Counted from the stretch's first letter, positions 6,631 to 14,770 are shown. The stretch is DNA of 15,547 bases from an uncultured Subdoligranulum sp. (GCF_937890665.1 NZ_CALADU010000202.1:1-15547); one strand, 5' to 3'. Numbers and translations: made by a program. The notes: generated by a model not told the origin, from the letters alone.

Positions 6631-7380
6631 ATGGCAATTTATACGTGCGTCTTGTTGGATGTAGATAATACATTGTTGGACTTTGATGCGGCGGAGCAAC
6701 AGGCATTGACGGCAATGCTGGAAGAATATGGTCTGCCACATGATGCCCATGCCTGTGAGGTATACCATCAGGTCAACCGTGACCTTTGGGACGCATTGGC
6801 GAAGGGAAAGCTAAGTAAGGCAAAGCTGTTCCAGACGCGTTTCCTGCGGTTTATGCAAGCAATGGAGCTGCCGGATAATGGGAAGAGTCATGCGATGAAT
6901 GATCGCTACGAAGAGCTGCTTTCTACGCATGCGGATTTGATTCCCGGTGCGTTAAACGCCTTGGAAGAACTCGGAGAAGTGGCGACGTTGGCGACGGTTT
7001 CTAACGGAGCCGCAATGGTTCAACAAGCTCGCGTCCGCGACTCCGGAGTGGCTCGCTATATGGATGGCATTTACATCTCTGAAAAAGTAGGTGTTGCGAA
7101 ACCTTCTGCGAAGCTATTCGAACATGTACTGAAGGATTTGGGGATCACCAACCGCAGCCGCGTTCTGATGGTAGGGGATGATTTGCTGGCTGATATCAAG
7201 GGTGGTCAAAATGCAGGGCTTGACACTTGTTGGGTGAATTTTAAAAACGAAGAAAATCATACCGGTATCCAGCCTAAATATGAGATTCATTCTTATGAGG
7301 AACTCTATAAAATCGTTATGGAGCCGGAAGAATTGGAAAACATTGGCGTACGCAATCGTCGCCATAGTAACGAAGCCTGA
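6631..7380 (+). CDS. yjjG: YjjG-family HAD nucleotidase (pyrimidine 5'-nucleotidase type)
   Basis: This 249-residue cytoplasmic HAD-IA phosphatase resembles the YjjG family, which dephosphorylates nucleoside monophosphates, including non-canonical pyrimidine nucleotides, as house-cleaning. Motif I is LDVDNTLLDFD (D10, D12), motif II is VSNG (S124; YjjG itself has TNG), motif III is Lys157 in GVAKPSAKLFE, and motif IV is VGDDLLADIKGG (D183, D184, D188). The closing NAGLDTCWVN is the family's usual end. The small helical cap lies between residues 15 and 110. A C-terminal tail of about 15 residues extends beyond the common length. The start is supported by CGGGAG at 6619-6624, six bases upstream. 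The substrate is inferred from family resemblance only. Confidence 0.85.
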   Translation: MAIYTCVLLDVDNTLLDFDAAEQQALTAMLEEYGLPHDAHACEVYHQVNRDLWDALAKGKLSKAKLFQTRFLRFMQAMELPDNGKSHAMNDRYEELLSTHADLIPGALNALEELGEVATLATVSNGAAMVQQARVRDSGVARYMDGIYISEKVGVAKPSAKLFEHVLKDLGITNRSRVLMVGDDLLADIKGGQNAGLDTCWVNFKNEENHTGIQPKYEIHSYEELYKIVMEPEELENIGVRNRRHSNEA

Positions 7381-7405
7381 GCGTAGAAGACGGCACCGGG
7401 CTCTG

Positions 7406-7441
7406 TGCCGCTGCTTTTGAGGAAAGGCAGCGGCATATTTT
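7406..7441 (+). terminator. Terminator-like hairpin between the YjjG-like and ABC-F genes
   Basis: TGCCGCTGC at 7406-7414 pairs perfectly with GCAGCGGCA at 7427-7435, followed by TATTTT. A competing upstream hairpin (CGGCAC at 7391-7396 with GTGCCG at 7405-7410) shares five bases with the terminator stem, so the two folds exclude each other. No clear promoter lies between this site and the ABC-F start, so some read-through must occur or the stop is incomplete. Confidence 0.75.
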
Positions 7442-7471
7442 AAGAGAAAAGGGAACAGGGAAAGAAGCACT

Positions 7472-9361
7472 ATGCTACTGGAATTGCAAGAACTTGGAAA
7501 AAGCTTCGGCGAACATGAGGTTCTGCACGATGTAAATGCGAGCATCGAGCGGGGAGACCGAATCGGCATGATCGGCGCGAACGGCACGGGAAAAACGACG
7601 CTTTTGCGGATTTTGTATGGTGAAGCATTACCAGATACGGGAACGGCTGCTTTTGGAAACGGTGTGACTTGTGGGTATCTGGAACAAAACGCGCATCTGG
7701 ATCCGACACTGAATGTTTACCAGACCATGCGGTTGGCCTTTACCCCTGCGTTGGAGGCCATGCAAAAACTGGAAATTTTACAAAAACGGTTGGCTGCGTA
7801 CCCGCAAGAGCAGGAGATACAAGAGCAAATCAATCATTGTAATGCGGTGATTGATGCTATGGACGCGTACCAAATGGACACCCAAATCAAAAAGGTGTTG
7901 AATGGTATGGGATTCCCGGCACAGACTTGGGAAAAGTTGGCAGGCGTTCTTTCCGGCGGCGAGCAGACCAGACTTCGGTTAGCGAGGCTGCTGCTGGAAC
8001 GTCCCGATTTGCTGATTTTGGACGAACCTACCAACCATTTGGATATTGAAACGATGGATTGGCTGGAGAACTACCTTAAAACCTACCGCGGCGCGGTTTT
8101 GGTGGTCAGCCATGACCGGTATTTTTTGGATGCGGTTTGTACCAAAATTTGGGAACTGCGGGGCAAATCGATTCAGGTATACCGGGGCAACTACTCTGCA
8201 TATCTGCCACAGCGTGAGGCAGCCGATCAGCGTCAGCAGAAATTGCATGATGCGGCGGTAGAAAAAGCTGCCAAATTGCAGGAGTATATCGATCGGAATT
8301 TGGTACGCGCTTCGACAACGAAAATGGCGCAAAGCCGCCGTAAGCAGTTGGAAAAAATGGAAATTGTAGAGGCCCCGACGGCTGAAGCTTGGGAGCTGAA
8401 TTTCCGATTTGAGTACGACATTGAACCCTATGACGAGCTAGTCATTATGAAGAACTTGACGGTTCGTATCGGAGAGCGGACGCTGATTGATGGATTGGAT
8501 TATATCGTGCACCGCGGGGATAAGCTGATCGTGGCAGGTCCCAACGGTACGGGAAAATCCACGCTGCTGCAGGTTCTGGATGGGAAGCGGCGTCCCTCGT
8601 CTGGCATGGTACGACTGGGTAGTGGTGCCAAGCCCGGAATTTTTACCCAGCAGCAGGCCCGCCGCGCAGGCCGTGTGATTGACGCGATTTGGAATCAATA
8701 TCCGCGCTTTACAGAACTGGAAGTGAGAAGCCATCTGGCGCGTTTTGGGTATCGCGGTGAAGATGTATTCAAAGACTGTGCTCAGCTTTCTGGCGGAGAA
8801 TTGGCGCGGCTTCGCTTCGCAGAATTGGCGCTGGAACGGCCCAATTTAATGTTCTTGGATGAGCCTACCAACCATCTGGATATTTATATGCGGGAAAGCT
8901 TGACCAAGGCGTTGGATGCCTATACCGGAACCTTACTGCTAGTTACCCATGACCGGTATCTGATGCAGACCCTTGGATGCCCGATTTTGTATCTAGAAGA
9001 AGGGAAGGCGGCCATCTATCCTAATTTTGAGGCACTGAAGAATCGGAATGCGGCCAAACCGGAGATCACTTCTCGTTCAGAAGAGCCGACGAAAAAGCAA
9101 GGATATGGCAAAGAGCAGCGTCGCCGCCGTGCTGAAGTTCGGTCTAGACTAAAAGCAGTCGAAACGGAAATTGAAGAGCTGGGGGCCCACATTGTAGAGC
9201 TGGAAAACGAGATCAACGATCCGGAGGTTTTGCGGGATCACATCCTCTTGCGAGAAAAGTGCGATGAGTTGGATGATACGCGTTTTCACCAGCAGGAGCT
9301 GTTTGACGAGTGGGAACGGCTTGCGCAGGAGCAAGAAGAGATGGAAGCAGACGGGGAATGA
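7472..9361 (+). CDS. ABC-F family ATPase (YdiF/Uup-like)
   Basis: This 629-residue cytoplasmic protein has two ABC ATPase domains and no membrane segment, as in the ABC-F group of translation factors that act on ribosomes. Domain 1 has Walker A GANGTGKTT (35-43), LSGGEQ (160-165) and LILDEPTNHLD. Domain 2 has GPNGTGKST (356-364), LSGGE (439-443) and FLDEPTNHLD. The inter-domain linker (about 245-310, with YIDRNLVRASTTKMAQSRRKQLEKM) is the tRNA-interaction region of the family. From about 535 on, a charged Glu/Arg-rich coiled coil matches the C-terminal extension found in Uup and YdiF. The length agrees with those proteins. A role in rescuing stalled ribosomes is more likely than drug resistance, because the linker is short and no resistance gene is nearby. 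All ATPase residues are intact. Confidence 0.93.
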   Translation: MLLELQELGKSFGEHEVLHDVNASIERGDRIGMIGANGTGKTTLLRILYGEALPDTGTAAFGNGVTCGYLEQNAHLDPTLNVYQTMRLAFTPALEAMQKLEILQKRLAAYPQEQEIQEQINHCNAVIDAMDAYQMDTQIKKVLNGMGFPAQTWEKLAGVLSGGEQTRLRLARLLLERPDLLILDEPTNHLDIETMDWLENYLKTYRGAVLVVSHDRYFLDAVCTKIWELRGKSIQVYRGNYSAYLPQREAADQRQQKLHDAAVEKAAKLQEYIDRNLVRASTTKMAQSRRKQLEKMEIVEAPTAEAWELNFRFEYDIEPYDELVIMKNLTVRIGERTLIDGLDYIVHRGDKLIVAGPNGTGKSTLLQVLDGKRRPSSGMVRLGSGAKPGIFTQQQARRAGRVIDAIWNQYPRFTELEVRSHLARFGYRGEDVFKDCAQLSGGELARLRFAELALERPNLMFLDEPTNHLDIYMRESLTKALDAYTGTLLLVTHDRYLMQTLGCPILYLEEGKAAIYPNFEALKNRNAAKPEITSRSEEPTKKQGYGKEQRRRRAEVRSRLKAVETEIEELGAHIVELENEINDPEVLRDHILLREKCDELDDTRFHQQELFDEWERLAQEQEEMEADGE

Positions 9362-9366
9362 CGCTT

Positions 9367-9383
9367 GGTAACCGTTCTGTAAC
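9367..9383 (+). promoter_or_regulatory. GGTAAC-N5-TGTAAC direct repeat, candidate regulator site
   Basis: GGTAACCGTTCTGTAAC holds two hexamers 11 bases apart, directly upstream of the -35 region. It differs by one base from the published WalR (YycF) consensus TGTWAH-N5-TGTWAH. The surface-protein promoter also carries TGTAAC. Control by a WalR-like wall-stress regulator is a hypothesis; no regulator gene is present here. Confidence 0.35.
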
Positions 9384-9411
9384 TTGTATTCTGGTGAAAA
9401 AGCGCTATACT
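9384..9411 (+). promoter_or_regulatory. Promoter of the glycan-assembly operon
   Basis: TTGTAT at 9384-9389 and TATACT at 9406-9411 are spaced by 16 bases. Transcription would start near 9418. This is the only good promoter before the run of six overlapping or closely spaced glycan genes. Confidence 0.7.
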
Positions 9412-9437
9412 AGGTGCTAAGTATAAGCATAGGAAAC

Positions 9438-9470
9438 GCGATGGCATTGGGGTAAAACAGCCATCGCTTT
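9438..9470 (+). terminator. Hairpin with short T run in the glycan operon leader
   Basis: GCGATGGC at 9438-9445 pairs perfectly with GCCATCGC at 9460-9467 around a 14-base loop, followed by TTT. It is downstream of the operon promoter and 20 bases before the first start codon. It could be a weak terminator for the ABC-F gene, an attenuator, or a leader structure. Confidence 0.5.
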
Positions 9471-9478
9471 GACGAGGC

Positions 9479-9484
9479 GGGGAG
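9479..9484 (+). promoter_or_regulatory. Ribosome-binding site supporting a TTG start
   Basis: GGGGAG lies six bases before the TTG at 9491. No ATG occurs in frame until codon 20, which would cut off the conserved N-terminal IIIATHKPYW strand, so the TTG start is preferred. Confidence 0.8.
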
Positions 9485-9490
9485 ACCACT

Positions 9491-10261
9491 TTGCAGACGA
9501 CCATTATCATTGCCACACATAAACCGTACTGGGTACCGGACGATCCTATGTATCTGCCGGTACAGATGGGGCATGCCATTCATCCGGCGATTGGTTATAT
9601 TGGGGATGATACGGGCGAAAACATCTCAGAACGCAATGCAAATTTTTGCGAATTGACCGGTTTGTACTGGGCTGCGCATAATATTGATTCGGACTATATC
9701 GGCATTGTGCATTATCGGCGGTATTTCGGCAGTAGGAAAAAGAGTGTTTTTGCGCCCAAAAAAGAGCGTGTTATCGGCCACGATGAGCTTAGTGCGATTT
9801 TGGCCACTACCAATGTGGTATTGCCTAAAGAACGGCATTATTTTATCGAAACCAATTACACTCAGTATATCCATGCCCATCACAAGCAGGATCTTACGGT
9901 AACGCGGTCTATCATTGAGCGGAAGTGCCCGGAATACCTTCCGGCATATGATTTGTATATGTCCAAAACCCATGGACACCATTTCAATATGTTTGTCATG
10001 AAGCGGGAATTGCTGTGCCACTATTGCACATGGCTTTTCGACATTTTGTTTGAATTGGAACGGGAATTGGATATGACCGGATATTCAGACAATGACAAGC
10101 GTGTGTTTGGTTTTGTCAGCGAAAGATTGTTGGATGCTTGGCTGACCACAAACAACATCAGTTACGAAGAACTGGATTTGGTTTATATGGAACATCAAAA
10201 TTGGCTGCATAAGGGCTGCGCGTTTTTAAAGCGGAAGTTCTTCCCCAATAACCATGAGTAA
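9491..10261 (+). CDS. DUF4422 glycosyltransferase-like protein
   Basis: This 256-residue protein belongs to the DUF4422 family found in capsule and wall-polysaccharide loci and annotated as glycosyltransferase-like. Visible family landmarks are IIIATHKPYW (5-14), the MYLPVQMGHA segment, DDTGENISERNANFCELTGLYW (in the 39-60 region), DYIGIVHYRRYF (68-79) and the later HGHHFNMFVM block. It has no membrane segment and should work on the cytoplasmic face. The reading starts at TTG, the first gene of the operon, behind a leader hairpin, which suggests low expression. Its stop overlaps the next start by eight bases. The donor and acceptor sugars cannot be told; the enzyme class itself rests on family association. 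Confidence 0.85.
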   Translation: MQTTIIIATHKPYWVPDDPMYLPVQMGHAIHPAIGYIGDDTGENISERNANFCELTGLYWAAHNIDSDYIGIVHYRRYFGSRKKSVFAPKKERVIGHDELSAILATTNVVLPKERHYFIETNYTQYIHAHHKQDLTVTRSIIERKCPEYLPAYDLYMSKTHGHHFNMFVMKRELLCHYCTWLFDILFELERELDMTGYSDNDKRVFGFVSERLLDAWLTTNNISYEELDLVYMEHQNWLHKGCAFLKRKFFPNNHE

Positions 10262-11147
10262 TCCTATGCGTGTGGCTGCCGTAGTGGTGACTTACAACCG
10301 CCTGCCGTTGCTGCGGCAATGTTTGGCGGCGTTGCAAGCCCAAACGACCCCGCTGGCAGCTGTTTGGGTAATCGATAATGCCAGCACAGATGGTACGCAG
10401 GCGGCCGTTGCAGCTATGCACTGGCCTGCACTGGTGTACCGCAATACGGGAAAGAACTTGGGCGGCGCCGGAGGCTTTGCCTACGGAACCCAGCAAGCTG
10501 CTCAGGCGGAGTACGATGCACTCTGGCTGATGGATGATGACACCATCCCGGAGCCGCAAGCACTGGAGCAACTGCTCGCGGCGGATCAGGCGTTGGGTGG
10601 AAATTATGGTTGGCTTTCTAGCCGAGCGTTGGCGCAGGATGGGACCGATCAGCCGATGAATCGCCAGCGAATCACGCCTTATACGGATTTGCCGAATTAT
10701 GAGCAACCATATGGTTCTGTGGTTATGGCAAGTTTTGTATCGCTTTTCCTGCCGACGGCATCTGTGCGCCGGTTTGGTTTGCCAATCGCAGATTTTTTTA
10801 TCTGGTCGGATGACTGGGAATATACACGACGTATTTCACGGGAAATGCCTTGTTATGTAGTGGCAGAGAGCCGCGTGTTGCACGCAATGAAGAATCCGGG
10901 GACCGTCAATATTGCAACAGACACCCCTGAACGGTGGGCAAGATACCGCTATTTTTATCGAAATGATGTGGTATTGTACCGCCGGGAAGGAATTCGTGGT
11001 TGGAGCTGGCTGGTTGCCAAAGACTTGTGGCATACATTGCAGGTACTCAAAGATACGCGGGGCAAACGGTTAGCAAGAATTTCGATTATCTGGAAAGGAT
11101 TTGTGGCGGGGATTTTCTTTCGGCCCCCTATTTCCTATTTGTCATGA
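10254..11147 (+). CDS. GT2 glycosyltransferase, GlfT2-like (galactofuranosyl/rhamnosyl type)
   Basis: This 297-residue enzyme is an inverting GT-A glycosyltransferase. The start is VVVTYNR (10-16), the nucleotide-binding strand is VIDNASTDGT (39-48), then NLGGAGGFAYG (68-78) and the metal-binding DDD (94-96) in WLMDDDTIPEP. WSDDWEY (184-190) fits the WDDxE-type catalytic-base region of the galactofuranosyltransferase GlfT2. The combination of NLGGAGGF and W.DD.E is typical of galactofuranosyl- and rhamnosyl-transferases (COG1216). All expected catalytic residues are present. The C-terminal stretch IWKGFVAGIFF is mildly hydrophobic and may touch the membrane. The frames overlap at both ends: eight bases with the DUF4422 gene and ATGA with the HAD gene, so the three are probably translationally coupled. 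Confidence 0.9.
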   Translation: MSNPMRVAAVVVTYNRLPLLRQCLAALQAQTTPLAAVWVIDNASTDGTQAAVAAMHWPALVYRNTGKNLGGAGGFAYGTQQAAQAEYDALWLMDDDTIPEPQALEQLLAADQALGGNYGWLSSRALAQDGTDQPMNRQRITPYTDLPNYEQPYGSVVMASFVSLFLPTASVRRFGLPIADFFIWSDDWEYTRRISREMPCYVVAESRVLHAMKNPGTVNIATDTPERWARYRYFYRNDVVLYRREGIRGWSWLVAKDLWHTLQVLKDTRGKRLARISIIWKGFVAGIFFRPPISYLS

Positions 11148-12886
11148 ACATTACAGAAACGATCGTGCGCAAAGCTGCGCCTTATAAAGCGGTAGCGCTG
11201 GATGTGTTTGACACCTTGATTCATCGGGATGTAGCAAAGCCTACCGATTTATTTCTTTTACAAGGGGAAACTTTCGCACAGGCACGCATTCAAGCAGAGA
11301 GGGAGGCCCGTGTCGCAACGCAGGGGGAGGTGACCCTTGCTCAAATTTATGCTCGGCCCTGTCTGGCTGGATGGAATCCAGCGCAGGAGTGCGGGCTGGA
11401 ACTTTCCGCTGTGGTGCCGAATTACCCGATGCTGGAAGCGGTTCGCCAGCTACATGCGCAGGGAAAGCGCCTGTACTATATTTCGGATATGTATTTGCCA
11501 CAGGAGCAAATCTCCGCGATGCTTAGGCGCTGCGGATATGATATGCTGGATGGCGGCTTTGTTTCCAGCACGTATGGAGTCCAAAAACGAAGCGGCAAAT
11601 TGTTCCATCGGTTTTTGCACGAAACGGGACTCAAAGCCTCGGACGTGCTTTTTGTCGGTGACGATTGGCGTGCGGACGTGTTCGGCGCTGCACTGGCCGG
11701 GATTCGCGCATGGCATGTACCGAAGCGTGCCTCTTTGTGCTCGTCATCGGAATCGGAAGAATGGATTGGTGTTGCTGTACAGGCCTTCGTTCGCAATCGT
11801 CTGGGGCGAATAACAGATCCGGCCGAGGCTCTAGGCTATTCGATAATTGGCCCGTTAGAAGTGGCTTTTTGCCAATGGATTCGGGCGGGCCATCAAGACA
11901 AGCCCTTGTTCTTTTTGGCACGGGACATGTTCCTGACAAGGGAAATCTATCAAACGCTCTATCCTGAACAGCCAACCTCTTACTTACAGGTGTCCCGCCG
12001 CAGTCTGTGTCCCGCATTGCTGCAGAAAAAGGCCTATACGCTGTTGATTGAGGCTTTACCGCGTCAGATTTTGACAGGAAAGCAAATTGCAGAGTATTGT
12101 GGTGTGCAATGCCCCAAACATGCGATTCAAGAAACTTTTAATCTGAAAGATACAAAGGCCGACCAGAATCTGATTGCCTTGCTGAAAGAATTTGAGCTTC
12201 CGCAGGACTCTCTGGCGGAAGGCTATCTGCAGCAGAGCCATCTGCAAGCAGGAAATTGTTTGGTGGATATTGGCAGCGGCGGAACCACCCAAATGCTGCT
12301 GGAAAGTCTTCTGAATATGCCGTTACAGGGTTTACAGTTGTCTGGCGATGAACGCCTTCAAACACGGCCCATTGCAAACCGGACTGATGTGTTTCTCTCT
12401 TTGGATTCCCAACAGACTACGTTGTATTGGTCGGCACAGCCCATGCTGGAACGGATGATTTCCGAAGATGTCGGGGCGACCGTGGGCTACCGGCAGGGCC
12501 GTACCCACATAGAGGTATGTCGGCAGCCGCAGGCAACAGAGCCAATTCTTCAAAAAATACAAGATGGCGCCAAAGCATTTGCATATGATTGGCAAAAAAG
12601 TGTTCTTCGGAATCAAAGAATCCCCCAAGCGGCGGCAATCGAGCCGTTTTTACGGTTGGTTGCCAATCCGACCCGGCAAGAGATTGATCTGTTAGGACCG
12701 CTGACGGTGGAAGATGGCGGTGTATATCCATTAGCCTCTCCCAAAACATTGTCTAATTATTTGTGCCACCCACAGGATTTAAAACGGGATCTGGCGCAGG
12801 CTCGATGGAAAATCGGCTTTATGAAAAAGTTGTTGCCGGGACCGCTCCCATACGGACGATTGTATCAGGTAATGAAAAAGAAGTAG
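11144..12886 (+). CDS. Two-domain HAD protein of glycan loci (COG5610-like)
   Basis: This 580-residue cytoplasmic protein pairs an N-terminal HAD hydrolase with a C-terminal domain seen in COG5610 proteins near polysaccharide genes. Motif I is DVFDTL (D20, D23), motif II is YISDMY (S114), motif III is Lys148 or Lys152, and motif IV is VGDDWRAD (D173, D174, D178). The C-terminal part (about 225-580) starts ALGYSIIGPLEVAF, holds FFLARDMF and SYLQVSRRSL, and then VDIGSGGTTQML, which recalls a nucleotide- or sugar-binding loop. The chosen ATG overlaps the GT2 stop (ATGA). A longer reading from 11000 would lie inside the GT2 gene and is rejected. The substrate is unknown; a role in trimming or moving glycosyl phosphates during polysaccharide assembly is inferred from context. 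Confidence 0.85.
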   Translation: MNITETIVRKAAPYKAVALDVFDTLIHRDVAKPTDLFLLQGETFAQARIQAEREARVATQGEVTLAQIYARPCLAGWNPAQECGLELSAVVPNYPMLEAVRQLHAQGKRLYYISDMYLPQEQISAMLRRCGYDMLDGGFVSSTYGVQKRSGKLFHRFLHETGLKASDVLFVGDDWRADVFGAALAGIRAWHVPKRASLCSSSESEEWIGVAVQAFVRNRLGRITDPAEALGYSIIGPLEVAFCQWIRAGHQDKPLFFLARDMFLTREIYQTLYPEQPTSYLQVSRRSLCPALLQKKAYTLLIEALPRQILTGKQIAEYCGVQCPKHAIQETFNLKDTKADQNLIALLKEFELPQDSLAEGYLQQSHLQAGNCLVDIGSGGTTQMLLESLLNMPLQGLQLSGDERLQTRPIANRTDVFLSLDSQQTTLYWSAQPMLERMISEDVGATVGYRQGRTHIEVCRQPQATEPILQKIQDGAKAFAYDWQKSVLRNQRIPQAAAIEPFLRLVANPTRQEIDLLGPLTVEDGGVYPLASPKTLSNYLCHPQDLKRDLAQARWKIGFMKKLLPGPLPYGRLYQVMKKK

Positions 12887-12902
12887 AAAGGTAGAACAAC
12901 CC

Positions 12903-13895
12903 GTGGCAGTACGGATCAGTATCATCATACCGGCTTATAAGGCTGCGCTGACGTTGCGGGCGGCGATAGAGGCCATTCTCTCCCAGCCGGTGGAAGGATT
13001 GGAAGTGCTCATAGTCAACGACGGATCTACCGATGAAACGGCTGTAGTGTGCCATGATTTGGCCTGTCAAGATGCACGGGTGCAGGTTATTACCCAAAAA
13101 AATGCCGGCATCTGCGCGGCAAGAAATCGTGGGCTGAGTGCCGCCACCGGGGATTACATCGCTTTCTGCGATGACGATGACCTTTTTTTGCCGGACGCTT
13201 TGCCCCGCCTGTTAGAAATTGCTGAGGCAACACAGGCGGACGTGGTTCGTGGGGACTACGAGCTGTTTCGAGAAGCTCAAAATGGTCAGTTTGCACGCCA
13301 ACCGCACGATGGCGGGCAAGCCAGTTATTTATGGAAAGATGGCTATGAGGTCTTTCTGCAAAACAGTGGGCCGCAGTTTGTTTGGAATGCCCTCTATCGC
13401 AAAGAAGCGTTGGAGGACATTGTGTTTGATGAGCGCTGCCGTTATGGATTAGAAGATTTTATTTTTAATATGACACTTTATGCCAAGACGGATCGCGCAG
13501 TGTATTCCCCGTTGGCAGTATACAGGCATTTCGAGAGAGCACAAAGCACATCTTTGTGCCGCTCTGTCGAGGCCTTCCGTGGTCGTGTGCGGGCGCTTGG
13601 ACCGTGGATGGACGCGGAATATGCCGCTCTAACAAACCGATGCCCAGTTGCGCAGCAATCCAGAGTCTGGACACTGCGCAAAACAGAAGCAATCACTTTC
13701 TTGATGCATCAGCTTCGAGATGCCAAGGCGCCAACTGCCTTGCGGAGATTTGCATGGCGCTCTCTGCGGGAGGTTTTGGCAGGCTATCCGGGTCACAGAC
13801 TTGACTTTTTACAGATTGCAAGGCAAAATAAGAAGAAAACGATGGCGCTGCTTCTCTATCAACTTCGATTGCAGCGGCTTTATGATTGGTTTTAG
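12903..13895 (+). CDS. GT2 family glycosyltransferase
   Basis: This 330-residue protein is a classic GT-A family 2 glycosyltransferase: ISIIIPAYKA (5-14), VLIVNDGSTDET (35-46), NAGICAARNRGL (67-78) and the acidic metal site CDDDDLF (89-95). The usual catalytic-base region is around FVWNALYRKEAL and RCRYGLEDFIFN, where the GLEDF stretch matches the ED motif of many family members. The C-terminal third is basic and probably associates with the membrane face. The start is GTG, 16 bases after the HAD gene, with AAAGG at 12887-12891. It likely adds one sugar to the growing repeat unit or primer. The exact sugar cannot be read from the sequence. Confidence 0.9.
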   Translation: MAVRISIIIPAYKAALTLRAAIEAILSQPVEGLEVLIVNDGSTDETAVVCHDLACQDARVQVITQKNAGICAARNRGLSAATGDYIAFCDDDDLFLPDALPRLLEIAEATQADVVRGDYELFREAQNGQFARQPHDGGQASYLWKDGYEVFLQNSGPQFVWNALYRKEALEDIVFDERCRYGLEDFIFNMTLYAKTDRAVYSPLAVYRHFERAQSTSLCRSVEAFRGRVRALGPWMDAEYAALTNRCPVAQQSRVWTLRKTEAITFLMHQLRDAKAPTALRRFAWRSLREVLAGYPGHRLDFLQIARQNKKKTMALLLYQLRLQRLYDWF

Positions 13896-13930
13896 TGCAT
13901 AGACAGCACAGAATGAAGTGAGGAATTGCC

Positions 13931-14770
13931 ATGAAAACAATTCTGGTAACAGGGGCGGCTGGGTATATCGGCCGCCACGTGGTAAAAAATGCATTGGATC
14001 GCGGATACCGGGTTATTGCGTCGGACTTCGCTTTCAAGGGACTGGATGAACGGGCAGAATTTTGCGATGTTCCGATTTTCAGTGGGGATCAGGACATCTA
14101 CCGTCAGCTGGGAAGCCCTGATATCTGCATCCATTTGGCCTGGCGCGACGGATTCCGTCACAATTCTTCGGCACATATGAAAGATTTGTCTTCCCATGTG
14201 GTCTTTTTGAACCATATGGCCGAGGGCGGTCTGGAATCGCTGAGCGTAATGGGTACCATGCATGAGGTTGGATATTGGGAGGGGCCCATTAATGAAAGCA
14301 CTCCCTGCAAACCTCAGAGCCAGTATGGCATTGCCAAAAATGCTCTGCGCCAAAGCTTGATGCTGTCCTTGGCAGACGGTCCCTGCAAATTGCATTGGCT
14401 GCGTGCGTACTATATCACTGGCGACGAGGCACACGGAAGTTCGATTTTTGCCAAATTGGCGCAAGCAGAAGAAGAGGGAAAAAAGACGTTCCCCTTCACA
14501 AGCGGCAAAAATTTATACGATTTTATCGATGTTGAAGAACTGGCCAATATGATTGTGGCTGCCAGTGTGCAAAACGAAATCGAGGGTATCATTAACGTCT
14601 GCACAGGAAAGCCGCAATCTTTGGCGGACCGTGTTGAGCGTTTCCTCAAAGAGAAAAACTACAAAATCAAATTGGATTATGGCGCATTCCCAGATCGTCC
14701 GTACGATAGTCCTGGCACGTGGGGGGATGCAACCAAGATTCAGAAAATTTTGGAAAAGGAACGGGTATGA
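13931..14770 (+). CDS. Extended SDR NAD(P)-dependent epimerase/reductase
   Basis: This 279-residue enzyme has a Rossmann fold with the nucleotide-binding TGAAGYIG (7-14), the strand ending IASDF where the cofactor ribose is bound, and the catalytic pair Tyr132 and Lys136 in YGIAK, with Thr109 as the likely partner. It is short for the family (310-340 residues is common) but complete, with the substrate-side ITGDE and FIDVEELA segments. Members near rhamnan and galactan genes act on dTDP- or UDP-sugars, as 4-reductases, epimerases or dehydratases. Which of these applies here is not visible. The start is supported by GTGAGGA at 13918-13924, and the stop overlaps the RgpF-like start (ATGA). It probably supplies the activated sugar used by the adjacent transferases. 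Confidence 0.88.
   Translation: MKTILVTGAAGYIGRHVVKNALDRGYRVIASDFAFKGLDERAEFCDVPIFSGDQDIYRQLGSPDICIHLAWRDGFRHNSSAHMKDLSSHVVFLNHMAEGGLESLSVMGTMHEVGYWEGPINESTPCKPQSQYGIAKNALRQSLMLSLADGPCKLHWLRAYYITGDEAHGSSIFAKLAQAEEEGKKTFPFTSGKNLYDFIDVEELANMIVAASVQNEIEGIINVCTGKPQSLADRVERFLKEKNYKIKLDYGAFPDRPYDSPGTWGDATKIQKILEKERV

Noticed and set aside
5554..6768. Long open frame of about 404 codons on the - strand
   Set aside because: It lies opposite the clearly coding Ig-like part of the surface protein and the YjjG-like start, crosses an intergenic hairpin, and its Cys/Arg/His-rich translation resembles no family.
11000..11143. Longer start for the COG5610-like protein
   Set aside because: It would overlap the GT2 gene by almost 150 bases with unconserved sequence; the ATG at 11144 forms a standard ATGA junction.
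13892..14464. 190-codon - strand frame opposite the SDR gene
   Set aside because: The + strand encodes an intact Rossmann enzyme with all motifs; the opposite frame has no ribosome-binding site or recognisable domain.
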